From assembly GCA_030849075.1 (NCBI GenBank), contig JASAOO010003249.1:1-32018 (forward strand): DNA of 32,018 nucleotides, in the 5' to 3' direction. The position numbers and the translations under genes were made by a program. How positions within the stretch are numbered: position 1 is the first letter of the stretch; every line of letters starts with the position of its first letter. The DNA is from Zelonia costaricensis (lineage: Eukaryota > Euglenozoa > Kinetoplastea > Trypanosomatida > Trypanosomatidae). The notes beneath the pieces were generated by a model. It had not been told where the DNA came from. It made no database searches and saw nothing but the letters and a program-made list of their open reading frames with translations. Below, piece after piece: positions 17,001 through 25,292 of this stretch.

Positions 17001-19918
17001 CCAGCGGAGGAGGAGGACGCGGAGGCGGAGCGCGACGGCACGCGCAGGAAGGGAAGCCATAAGTTGTGCTCAAGGTGCGTCGGCGACAGCTGCGACTCGG
17101 CCCCACGCACCTGCAGAATGGCGCTGCGCAGGTAGGCGCCGAGCAGCCCCCCGAGGGCGCCGCCGTCGTGCAGCTCGTCGGCACTGACGGCGCGCAGCGT
17201 GCGTGCGAAGAAGAGCGATGCGATGTGATCCGCTACCGGCGCCTCAGCCGACGCCGGCGATGCAGTCGAAGGCTGAGTCGCTTTGCCGGCCTCGGCACTC
17301 TCCTGCGAAGGCCCTGCCGAGAACGCCGTCGCCGCTCGCACGCGGAGGCTCACGTAGCGGCGAAAGCCCTCCCAGTCCTCACGCACAACGCCAACGCTCT
17401 GCTCCAGCTCGCCGAGCTCGCGGAAGTCACGGCTGCTTGGGTGCAGCATCGTACTCGCCTCCCACGCCGCCGCTGCGGCGGTACTGTCGCTCCCGGCACC
17501 GCCGCCAATACGCAGTGCCCGCTCCCCCTGGCTCTTTTCGAACGCACGGAGCATCCGGGTCGCCTGACGAGCCCAGTACAAGACAATCTGCAGTGGCACT
17601 CGGAAGGACACCACTTCGTCCACCGGTGTGGGCCGCCCCTGGCTCGAGTTGAGCTCTTCAGTCGCCAGCGGGGCGGTGCCTGCGGCGATGCCATCGGCAA
17701 GACGCCCGTGATTGTAGAAGCCGTCCACAAACTCCCGCATGTCCGCCGCGAGCAGAAAAACGGCGTCGAGCTGCGGCGGCACGGCGATGCCAAAGAAGCG
17801 GCGCAAAAGTCGGCGAAGCTCTACGAGAGCCGCGTCAAGCAGCTGCAGCGCCAGTTGTGCCTCACCGACGCCGCGTACATAGGCGGCCACCGAGGCGGAG
17901 TGGGCGGGCGGGCGGCTCGCAGACTCGTCCGGGTCGGCTGGAGCAGCGACCTTTGCCTCGCCTCCCGCCGCTGTGGGTGCCGAGTCGAATAGCGTCGCCC
18001 AGCCCGCCTCGTAGCGCTCCTGAAGCCGGCGCACCGTGTCGCCGTCTCCCGTCGGCGACGGCGAAGGGAGAGCGGCGGTTGACGGCGTGGCTGCCGCGGA
18101 AGTAGACAACGTCCCCCGCGCCGCGGTGCCGCCGTCGAGCAGGCCGCGCTGTTGCATCCGATCCAGCAGCCCGTACAGCATCGCGTACGACGGCGAAGTC
18201 TTGGTGACAGGCCGGTTGAGCTCGCTGTGGTCGGCATTGACGAGGTAGAAAGGATAGCGCGGATCCTCCGGGGCGGGGTTGGCCGAGTCCGGCTCCACGA
18301 CGCGAACCAGCCCGTTCAGCTTACGCGTTTCGCCAAAAGAAAGCACGCAGACGGGACCACAACGCGCCGCATCTCGCCCGCTGTCCACCGCGGCGACTGA
18401 CCACACCGATGCCGGTGCGGGTGTCAGCGAGGACGTCATTGCCGCCACAAAATCGGCTGCGCTTGCCGCGCCTGTCGCCGACGCAGCAACCGTAGCGCCC
18501 GACTCCTCAAAAGGCCGCTCTGTGCCAAGGCGCTCCACCACGTCAAAGAAGCGGTCGTTCAGCCGCGTCAGCTCTGCCTTGTTGTGGTCTCCAAGACCCG
18601 TCACGACGCTCGTCGGGTTCAGGCCGCCCAGTCCTTGGTAGTACTTTTTCAGCCCCGTGATGACGCTTGCCATTGCCGACCCGAAGTGCGGGGTGCCGTA
18701 AAAAACAACTCCACGCACGGACCGTAGCAGCATCGACGCCTGCCGCATCGCCTCGTGACTCTCCGCCTGCGCTGCGTCGTCCTGCACCGTCAACGCCCTC
18801 TCCGGTGACTCGCCGCGCGTGATGGATATCGGTGTAACGGGTGGTGGGGAAAGGCGGGCAGCTTCAAAGAGGGAGATGAGCATCTGCTTGAGGATGAGCC
18901 CGCCCATGGAGTGCACCATGAACACCACAGGTCGCCGCCCCACGCCGACAGCCGGATTTAGCAGCCGCTCCGCCACCTCCGCCGCAACCAGCCGCATCGA
19001 CTGCAGGCTCCGCGGATCGCGCGCGGCAGCAGCGGCGGTGGCAGCAGCAGCAGCCGGAGCCGATGACGCGCTAGATTCCACCTGTCCTTCCGAATCGGCG
19101 TGAGGGTGTGGGGCACTTGGCGCGCCGTCCTCGGTCGAGACGAGCGACCCGGTGCTGTCACGAATGCGCACGAGAAGCTGGAAGAGTGGGTTTTCATGAC
19201 CCGCTGCGCTTGCCCCTGCAGTCGGCTGCGCATTTACTGATGCTGGAGATGAGCCTGTGTGTTCTTGCGAGGTGTCTGCGGCTGTGGCCGCTGGCTTCGA
19301 TAGTGCTGCCACGGAGGAGGTCGCGCTGGGTGGTGCCGCTTCGGTCGGTCGCCTCCACCACTCGGAAAGCTGCTCCGGGGCGTACGTGGACACCGACTCC
19401 CGAGTGGACTGCTCCACCTTCCTCGCGAGGGCCTTGATGGGACGCAGGAAAAGACCGTGGTCCACTTCTTTCTCGACAGCCGCGGCGGTTGCCGCGGGCG
19501 TCGAGTCGGCAGCGGCCGCCGCTGCGACAGCGTCAGGCGCCAGCGCCGCGGCCTGGACAACAGCATCGCTCGCCTCCTTGGCGGCCCAGTTGAAGAGAGA
19601 GTGCGCGTAGCCGACGGTCAGCACCCGGGCGGTCGGAAAGTCCTGCGGAAGGAAGACGGCTGGCCACAAGACACCCTGCTGGTTTGTCCAGCACTTGAAC
19701 TCGTCGCTGCCGATGCCGTGCAGCACTACCACGTCAAACTCGGCGCCGCATGCGCCGGAGGGGTCTGCAGAGCTCGTGGGAGGAGCGTGCAGCAAAAAGA
19801 CTCGGTCAGCCAACTCCCTATACTTGGTGCAGCTTGCTTGGTACAAGACGCTGGTGGCGCGCGGGTTCAGCACGCCATCGGTGTAGAACTCCTCCAGCCC
19901 GTCCAGGCTGAACTCCAT
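14030..19918 (-). CDS. SERAC1-like alpha/beta hydrolase (putative lipase/esterase) with C-terminal TPR-like repeats
   Basis: 1962 residues from the ATG at 19918; four more in-frame codons begin at a GTG and are not used. The N-terminal 590 residues carry a hydrolase of the SERAC1/DUF676-like type: FDVVVLHGIGSDEFKCW (61-77, oxyanion HG), WPAVFLPQDFPTARVLTVGY (85-104), the nucleophile elbow VHSMGG (335-340, Ser337), FYGTPHFGS (406-414) and NADHSELNRP (561-570, candidate catalytic His564). The acid is probably in VVEPDSA (540-546). About 210 Ala/Ser-rich residues (112-325) separate the oxyanion segment from the elbow. About 1000 central residues are not recognised. The C-terminal 280 contain three TPR-like units (about 1685-1715, 1835-1868 and 1906-1952, with EADPRNVGAL, FYPRNDWAL and LNPTNTWAL). 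Human SERAC1 (about 650 residues) acts in phosphatidylglycerol remodelling at ER-mitochondria contacts. That this protein acts on lipids is inference. Confidence 0.88.
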   Translation of the reverse strand: MEFSLDGLEEFYTDGVLNPRATSVLYQASCTKYRELADRVFLLHAPPTSSADPSGACGAEFDVVVLHGIGSDEFKCWTNQQGVLWPAVFLPQDFPTARVLTVGYAHSLFNWAAKEASDAVVQAAALAPDAVAAAAAADSTPAATAAAVEKEVDHGLFLRPIKALARKVEQSTRESVSTYAPEQLSEWWRRPTEAAPPSATSSVAALSKPAATAADTSQEHTGSSPASVNAQPTAGASAAGHENPLFQLLVRIRDSTGSLVSTEDGAPSAPHPHADSEGQVESSASSAPAAAAATAAAAARDPRSLQSMRLVAAEVAERLLNPAVGVGRRPVVFMVHSMGGLILKQMLISLFEAARLSPPPVTPISITRGESPERALTVQDDAAQAESHEAMRQASMLLRSVRGVVFYGTPHFGSAMASVITGLKKYYQGLGGLNPTSVVTGLGDHNKAELTRLNDRFFDVVERLGTERPFEESGATVAASATGAASAADFVAAMTSSLTPAPASVWSVAAVDSGRDAARCGPVCVLSFGETRKLNGLVRVVEPDSANPAPEDPRYPFYLVNADHSELNRPVTKTSPSYAMLYGLLDRMQQRGLLDGGTAARGTLSTSAAATPSTAALPSPSPTGDGDTVRRLQERYEAGWATLFDSAPTAAGGEAKVAAPADPDESASRPPAHSASVAAYVRGVGEAQLALQLLDAALVELRRLLRRFFGIAVPPQLDAVFLLAADMREFVDGFYNHGRLADGIAAGTAPLATEELNSSQGRPTPVDEVVSFRVPLQIVLYWARQATRMLRAFEKSQGERALRIGGGAGSDSTAAAAAWEASTMLHPSSRDFRELGELEQSVGVVREDWEGFRRYVSLRVRAATAFSAGPSQESAEAGKATQPSTASPASAEAPVADHIASLFFARTLRAVSADELHDGGALGGLLGAYLRSAILQVRGAESQLSPTHLEHNLWLPFLRVPSRSASASSSSAGGSLVSLLMEGLELAAPSSRTTSDGSVLVDTSGHRVNLSNAAELRAITPALTATSAMLMGCFALYVDETHHLDAAARGSAAATAAHHFRRAAAAMEADGRVRARLQRAAARTIQRGPPPPPASSSSSSRPGWGDAEWDWWRAARQLTTPKAVPPAAGTAAGGGPGQDGTATLVEEHGPPCSHVGVLDDGLFLSALQLVSAALQCTSAIAACQSQVSAGPGVVGAVVPEAELMHAAEVGRKACERTAQLVRGVLVIEDTEQPFGASRKRMALHTSGSDPDAAEERSAKERFRDTIRGLLRELESDEATEEGKGDADAAAAAASTTQHDQAPTSAVARPSKPVALSTSYAGVKPKSSKRVSSLPMFVMNSLSKAWAAVRRGGVSVETPEYLAFNAMLLWWTAEWKAAGVLRASAAAGLPDPALRQRVHETLVAAEKTRQRRWAAASARETGAEERECWSHANAALRCGVLTLGGADQVLHGLRSGLAEEQVALNGVLDPTAVDALRAAGTGAGAPSALCALGQVGGGAAAGAQQAVPKVLLDAVRAEDTNAALRCWLGHCYTLHRVASPDAAHAYMQAIRNDLSRAQACATAAEVGLAWNHLHRVPCASLQLWREGCPSQSTGAAATLNAWEIASALLSYDRGAVVDTSALRSAPPGLARFFRSAVLHHTEAVHAYAQARSPGAPPCRPRLKCQTLTTHASRSPNGAAEAVDRVPDADARHLRFAEEGFQRALEADPRNVGALCGLGRLCSLAAVCGSFASCATVGWSGGGAGLDANVWTNRGPSSTTTGLEATAAGGVRVADAQAYFAAALAAAADHDVAAGRAAALPFDAAAVHGNSHARALDGVWRSYAAYWMSEECGRHSAADAARLWLRQAIAFYPRNDWALTSLGLSLLCEEVEESSVAATALSSPQSTAEQVAPSALRVPASAGARDAGPRVHRGLALLQRALVLNPTNTWALWGVGTYAAASPHRDACQRLLRNLVLKGLRGRR

Positions 19919-20075
19919 GCTGCCTCGCACGCGACGGTGACGATGTGGGCGCAGCGGACAGAGGATGTGCTTGAAAGGCTGTTTTTGCGTGTGGGTGGGT
20001 GGTGGTGTGTGTGTATATGTGTGTTTACATGTGTTTACTCTGTGCGTGTGGCTGTGTCCGCAATCGACGACTTGC

Positions 20076-20113
20076 CTTTGCGAACGGTAAGAGGCGTGCC
20101 AAAAAAAAAAAAA
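20076..20113 (-). promoter_or_regulatory. T13 polypyrimidine tract and candidate acceptor AG, SERAC1-like gene
   Basis: In the minus sense a run of 13 T (20113-20101) and a CT-rich stretch lead to the first AG at 20077-20076. The leader would be about 157 bases and would contain the CA-rich tract at about 19980-20040. Confidence 0.5.
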
Positions 20114-20678
20114 GGATAGCGAGCAGCAGGGAGTGCGCCGAGTAAAGGGCCAGTAAGGGCCCGGCAGTAGAGCCGCTGCACGTGGCGGTGACGGGAAAAC
20201 GGTGTGAGCGCCTGAGCTTTGTGGTGCGCTGCGGTGGTGGTGGCAATAGTGACGGTGGTCTCAGTGACGGAAAGGGGTACCCGCGCCAGCGTTTGCACCG
20301 AGAAGGGGGGGGTGGAAGGAGAAAAATGTGAAATGCAAAGGAGGCAGCAGCGTCCGAGTAAGCTGCCGGTGACAGTGAGGCCTACGGAGCTGCGAGCGCG
20401 TGCGCCACTAGTCGTGGTGGACGACCGTTTAAATCACGAAGAAGCCTGAAAGCAAGCGTTGCTGGGAAAGGCGACGGAGTTGTACAGAGACGCCGTCCCT
20501 CCTGCGTGAACGACGCAGAACGAGTGCAAGCCGCCCCTCTGCCAAGCGGGCAAAAGAGGGAGAAAAAGACTTCACGCCAGGCTTGGGTTCTCGTGGACGT
20601 TTTCGCGCTCGGTCGACCGGGTGCGACACTGAGAGCTTTTTGTAGAGCGCGGCGATTCACTCCACACCGCCATACTCG

Positions 20679-20697
20679 CACACACACACACACACAC
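20679..20697. repeat. (CA)9 microsatellite
   Basis: A perfect CA run of 19 bases in the spacer. A second CA run follows at 20744-20758. Both read (UG)n in the transcript. Confidence 0.9.
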
Positions 20698-20743
20698 GTG
20701 TACTCAGCCCAAAGGCACATTCTACGCTCAGCCTGAGAAGAGC

Positions 20744-20758
20744 CACACACACACACAC
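20744..20758. repeat. (CA)7 microsatellite
   Basis: A second uninterrupted CA run, about 50 bases from the one at 20679-20697 and separated from it by non-repetitive sequence. Confidence 0.9.
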
Positions 20759-22143
20759 CTGTGCTGTTGCAGCTCACCGGGGCACGCTTGTGTGGGTGAG
20801 CGTGTGTGGTAGCACAGCTGGGCTGGTGGAGAGTGGAAGGAGGTGCGCACACAGCGTTGGGCTCGCAAAATGGTCACGACGCTGCCACAAACAAGTCACT
20901 ACAGCACACCAACGACGGAACCACGAACACGACGCGTACTGGAAGCCCTCTCGTCTGCGAAGCACAGTGTCGTGTGCGCCCAGAATACGAGAAAAGAGCA
21001 CATAGCAAAGCCACGCACGTGAGAGCAACCCCTGGATGAGAGCGGCTGCCTTTGCGTCACTTCGATTTCCCTCTCTCCACACCTTCTCTTGTTTCAACTC
21101 TCCTTTACCAGCGGAGCCGGAAAAAAAAAGGGGGAAAGCAGTGAAGAGGTGCATAGGACGGGTGTCTGGGATGTGGGTGGCAGAACGGCAACAGGTTTGA
21201 GCGCCCGCTTTTTTCCAACAGCATCGAGTCACACCTTTGAAAAATGGCTCTCGCCTCAGCAATGAGCAAACACACCACGAGCAGCGAGCGCGGACGAAAA
21301 AAAGGGGGAAAAAGACGCGCGTGAACCGCACCGCAACAGGAAAGCTCAACACAGAGCGCAACAGAGGCACGAGAGAAGAAAACTGAGGGAGCATGAAAAT
21401 GTCAAAACTTGAAGGCGCGATGGAGCAAAGATACCTGAGAGAGGAGCACACAATCCTCATTCTTTTTTTTTTAAGCGAATAGGAGGGTGGTGAGCAGGGT
21501 GACGGGGAGGGGAAAAGAGCGGAGTCTGAAAAACGTAAACAACAAGCAGGAAGTTGGCACGTAAAACGGACCGGCTATGTCTTTTCGTTTTTTGCTTGTT
21601 CTCCCCTATTCGACTGTTGTCGACACACGTGTGTGGATGCGGCAGGTCGAGGATGAAAGCAGCGTATAGAGCACACGGAGAGGGAGTGGGGGAAGTCGGC
21701 ACGCTGGCGCGCACACGCTCGACGGCTACAACGCGCAACGTGCGGGGTCGAGCTTAGTAGGACGCCATCCATCTCAAGAGAATCGCCTCTTCCAGGTGCG
21801 TAAAAGCAGTTCACGTCCACGAGTGAGGTGAGGCCCTGAGGGAGAGGCAGCAGCGGTGGCGCCGTGAAGATGGCTGAGGGCCAAAAGAACCGCAGCGGTA
21901 GCGAAAAGGAGGAGACAAGACAGCGGCACAGAGAGCACCTGCCAAGCCCGGACACGTGAATGTGCCACCTTCGTTGAAGACATGTACCAGCCGGCAGACT
22001 TTTGGTCTGCCATCCCGAAGGACGCCGGAGCTCACCACGGAACCACTTACAGGTGGGGAGATGAGGGCCAACAGAGGCCAAAACACACGGAGTGGGTCGA
22101 GTCTGCGAGAAGAGCTCATTGGTCGACACCGTGGTGCCCCAGT

Positions 22144-24390
22144 TTACGGAGAAAAGACAACGCTGACGGCGTTGGCCTTCTCCACGAGCGACCCGACTCG
22201 CCGCGCCCAGCGCTGCCGCTCGCCGCGGTAGAAGAGACCGGGGTACTCGCGCTCCATGTGCACGCCGTGCGCCTCCACGGCGGCCCAGAGGCGGTTCACG
22301 CTCTCCTGCAGAAGCACTTTCTCCGCGTGGTACGGCGAAGTCGTGGTCATCTCAACTCCCTCGTCGTCGCGCCGCGGCACGGTCGGGACGCCGAGGTCCT
22401 CCATCTGCACCTCCGCCTTGCACGCGGCAATGCCGGCTAGCGAGCGCAACGAGGCACGGGCGGCGCCGAACCACCCGCCGCTTTCGCGACGCGCTCGCAG
22501 CACTGCATCCTGCCGCTCCCGCTCGCGCTCCTGCGCCATGATGGCCACTGGATCCATGTGGCGCGCCACGCACGCGCTCAGCACGCGTGTGCGGTGGGTC
22601 TCGTCCTTGCGATGAATGTCCTTGTCAAGCGACGTCTTGAGCGCGTGAACGGCGTCGCGCAGCTCCCAGTACGCCTCGAAGCCGCCACGCAGCCGTCCAC
22701 GGTCCTCGGCAGAGACGACCCAGGCCGCCTTCTCATTCGACTGCGCATCGCGCGTCATTCCTTCGCTCGAGACCATCACCAGCTCACGCGGCCGGCGTCC
22801 AGCCGAACCTGCGCCCCCACGCACACTGCAGGCCTCCAGAACGGCCTGCGGCGGCTTGGGCAGGTGCTGCAGCTCCCCCACTGCATCCCTGGCGCTGGCA
22901 ACAAGCTCCTGATAGATGCGCTCATGCCGCTTCAGGCACGTCCGATCGTCCTCGTTCACGCATAGACTGAGCAGCACGCGGAGCGTGTTGCGCAAAAACG
23001 CGAACTGCGGCAGAGTTGGCCGGAAGACAATCTTGGCCGCGTCGCTGCCTTCGGCGGAGTGGCGACTGTTGCTCTGCGAGGACGTGTCCATGGCCATGCC
23101 AAAAGCGCCCGGGTACGTGGAGATGCCGCCTTGCGTGTACACGTCAAAGGGAGCCATGCGGGTCTCACTGTGTCCCCTGTTGACATGCGGTGCCGCGATG
23201 TGCTCAAGCCGCGTCATCTCGACCGTCATGTCATCCATCAAGATGCGCAGGGCGTAGAAGTAAGAGGGCTGCAGCAGCCGCTGCTTGATGCGAGTGTCGA
23301 AGAGGGCGTACTCGGGCAGGTAAAAGCACTCTGCCTGCTGGTAGAACATGTCGTAAATGTGCGTCACGTCGCGAATTTCGTAACGCACCACGCGCACCGT
23401 CTTCGTGGCGGGCCGGCGAGCGGTGGTGGCCGTTCCTTGACTGACCGGCATGCGCTCCGCAGCCTCCTGCGGCGAGGCTTCAATGCGACGCTGCGGCGTC
23501 GAGTCGCGGCGCGAGGGCACCTCAAAAGTCCCCGCCCGCGGCACGTCATCGCGACCCGTGAGCAGCCCCACCACGCTGTCCGCCCACTCCCGCAGCGAGT
23601 CGCACGCTTGGATGAACTTCATGAAGCTGTGCTGCACGTAGGTTGTCGGCACCTGGGTGGCGTCCAGCACCAACAGGGTGCGATATGTCGGCACCGGAGC
23701 TATGGCGACAGCGGGGGGCTGCTCTGGTGCCTCGGCGGCGTCTGGGGCGGCAGCGTTCATGGGAACCACCACCGAGACCACGGTCGACGCCGACTTCGGC
23801 GCGGCAGCGCCGCTGGGGGAGGCGGGACGCATCTGTGCCCGCTCCCAGACTGGCTGCTGCATCCGCTGCCGTCGCTCCTCCTGCGCGATGTAGTGGCGCA
23901 GCTCCTCCACGTTGGTCGTCCAGAGGTAGCCGTACGTGGCATTCAAGGAGAGCAGCGTGTCTTTGGCGCTCTCCAGCTCCGCGACCATGAGGTCGATGGC
24001 GTCGCGCTGGGTAGCGAGGAACGACCGGGGGTGATGCAAAAGCGGCGGCGCCGCGCCCGCCGTGTCAGACAGCGCCACCTCGTACCCCATCGAGTTGCTG
24101 TGCTGCAGCACATGCGGGTAGACGCTTCCCGCCTGGTACACCACTGTGGCGGCAACATCGCCGTTTACGCCAGGCTCGGCGTCGGTGATATGGTTGAGGG
24201 GCACGGACGCGAGTATAAGCCGGGACATGCTCTCGAGGTGAGTCAGCACGGAGGCGCACGCCTCGCTCACGGTCTGCGCATCCTGCGCCGTGACGCGAAA
24301 CAATGCCTGGACGGTTTCCTGCCTTGTAAAGAAGTCTGTGAAGGAGACGAGCGCGCGCTGGTCATCCTCGCTAGGATAGACGACCGCCAT
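22144..24390 (-). CDS. Conserved-looking hypothetical protein, 748 residues, no recognised domain
   Basis: I do not recognise this protein. The frame begins at an ATG (24390) preceded by a good splice acceptor and uses GC-ending codons throughout, so it is very likely real. The open frame runs 126 codons further upstream, but that part reads as pyrimidine-rich leader. Visible features: a mixed alpha-helical N-terminal region (1-180), an Ala/Pro linker (about 188-234), a second folded segment with TLLVLDATQVPTTYVQHSFMKFIQACDSLREWA (239-271), a Ser/Thr/Arg-rich linker (about 280-330), an aromatic-rich segment around YDMFYQQAECFYLPEYALF (346-364), and a charged helical C-terminus ending in a hydrophobic VSVVFSP. 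No signal peptide, membrane segment or nucleotide-binding motif is evident. The alternating folded blocks and linkers suggest a scaffold or complex subunit rather than an enzyme, but this is weak. Confidence 0.82.
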   Translation of the reverse strand: MAVVYPSEDDQRALVSFTDFFTRQETVQALFRVTAQDAQTVSEACASVLTHLESMSRLILASVPLNHITDAEPGVNGDVAATVVYQAGSVYPHVLQHSNSMGYEVALSDTAGAAPPLLHHPRSFLATQRDAIDLMVAELESAKDTLLSLNATYGYLWTTNVEELRHYIAQEERRQRMQQPVWERAQMRPASPSGAAAPKSASTVVSVVVPMNAAAPDAAEAPEQPPAVAIAPVPTYRTLLVLDATQVPTTYVQHSFMKFIQACDSLREWADSVVGLLTGRDDVPRAGTFEVPSRRDSTPQRRIEASPQEAAERMPVSQGTATTARRPATKTVRVVRYEIRDVTHIYDMFYQQAECFYLPEYALFDTRIKQRLLQPSYFYALRILMDDMTVEMTRLEHIAAPHVNRGHSETRMAPFDVYTQGGISTYPGAFGMAMDTSSQSNSRHSAEGSDAAKIVFRPTLPQFAFLRNTLRVLLSLCVNEDDRTCLKRHERIYQELVASARDAVGELQHLPKPPQAVLEACSVRGGAGSAGRRPRELVMVSSEGMTRDAQSNEKAAWVVSAEDRGRLRGGFEAYWELRDAVHALKTSLDKDIHRKDETHRTRVLSACVARHMDPVAIMAQERERERQDAVLRARRESGGWFGAARASLRSLAGIAACKAEVQMEDLGVPTVPRRDDEGVEMTTTSPYHAEKVLLQESVNRLWAAVEAHGVHMEREYPGLFYRGERQRWARRVGSLVEKANAVSVVFSP

Positions 24391-25292
24391 GCTGCCTCTG
24401 CTCCAAACTTGAATCTGCTGAAAACAGAAAAGGTCGGCGCTAAGAGAGGAAAGCGGGTGGCAAAGCCACGAGCGTGACAAAGGGCGAGAAACTACGAAGA
24501 GGTGCGCAGATGTGTGATCTCGAAGAGCTCGAGGAGAACGCACGAGAATAAGGCGATAAATAGTGGAAGCGCGAGCGCTTGTGAAGCTGGGGAGTGAAAT
24601 GCACACATGAATTGGTTGTGTTGTGTGTGTGGGGAAGAGATCCGTTGGTGAAAGGTCGGAAGTGTGCCGGTACCGACGAAGTGGGCGAGAGTGACGTTGA
24701 GACAAAAGAGGTGGGGCAGTGTAGGAGAGACGCCCGACTTCGAGGGAAGAGGGGGGTCTGCGGCACACAGCGGGGGTACCGAAGCGGCTGCCTTTCCACC
24801 CTTCACCCCTCCCTCCTCTCGCCGCGGTAGCGCAAGGCGAAGGTGAACCGTCACCGTCGAACTAGTAGGCCGCTGCGAGCCACAGCTGTTGACGCAGTGG
24901 GAGCTGGCGGCACGACATCACCACGTGAGAAACCGCAAAAAGCGCGAGTCGCTGCAGCGCCGAAGGAGACCCTCGTGTGTGTCGGCGGCAAACTCTCCAC
25001 TCATGCGGAAAAGCCGCAGTGGGGAGCAGAATGGTAGTTGGCGCCGTGAAAAAAAAGTGTTTGGCTTACAAAGGAACTGTGATCGAATCCCGGCACTAAA
25101 GAGCAGTGCTGGCGAGCACACAGTGGTGCGATGCTCGTGGAGAGTGAGTTGGTAGACAGGTCGGAAAAAAACGCCGTTTCCCGCCAAGACCGGGGATGGC
25201 TTCCGCCGTCTGAGCCAGTGGACAAAACGAGGCAAAGAAAACACTGAGTCAACCCGGAGAGGGGCCGCGGTGCACGAGAGGAGAAAGCGAGG
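24391..25292. other. 0.9 kb spacer: methyltransferase 3' UTR and 748-residue gene leader
   Basis: No supported gene. It carries pyrimidine-rich sense sequence next to the downstream gene and otherwise unremarkable mixed sequence. A B-box-like string near 25080-25096 was checked and does not sit in a tRNA fold. Confidence 0.6.
24418..24419 (-). promoter_or_regulatory. Candidate spliced-leader acceptor AG, 748-residue gene
   Basis: In the minus sense the tract ccttttctgttttcag ends in an AG at 24419-24418, giving a leader of about 27 bases. Tract, spacing and first-AG position all fit a trypanosomatid trans-splice site and support the ATG at 24390. Confidence 0.65.

Larger units (their letters stand above)
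19919..22143. other. 2.2 kb spacer: 748-residue gene 3' UTR and SERAC1-like gene leader
   Basis: No supported gene. It holds GT/CA-rich leader sequence (19985-20055), two CA microsatellites, a G8 run (20305-20312) and several A or T runs. A 228-codon minus-strand frame (20774-21460) has an erratic Cys/Phe/Arg-rich translation without domains and is judged non-coding. Confidence 0.6.

Noticed and set aside
20774..21460. 228-codon minus-strand open frame
   Set aside because: It has an erratic Cys/Phe/Arg-rich translation, no domain, and no clear acceptor in front of it. It is more likely UTR.
24391..24768. In-frame 126-codon extension of the 748-residue gene
   Set aside because: It lies upstream of the strong acceptor at 24418 and reads as pyrimidine-rich leader.
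25075..25100. tRNA B-box-like string (gatcgaatccc)
   Set aside because: The flanking bases do not form a T-arm stem, and no A box or acceptor stem is found around it.
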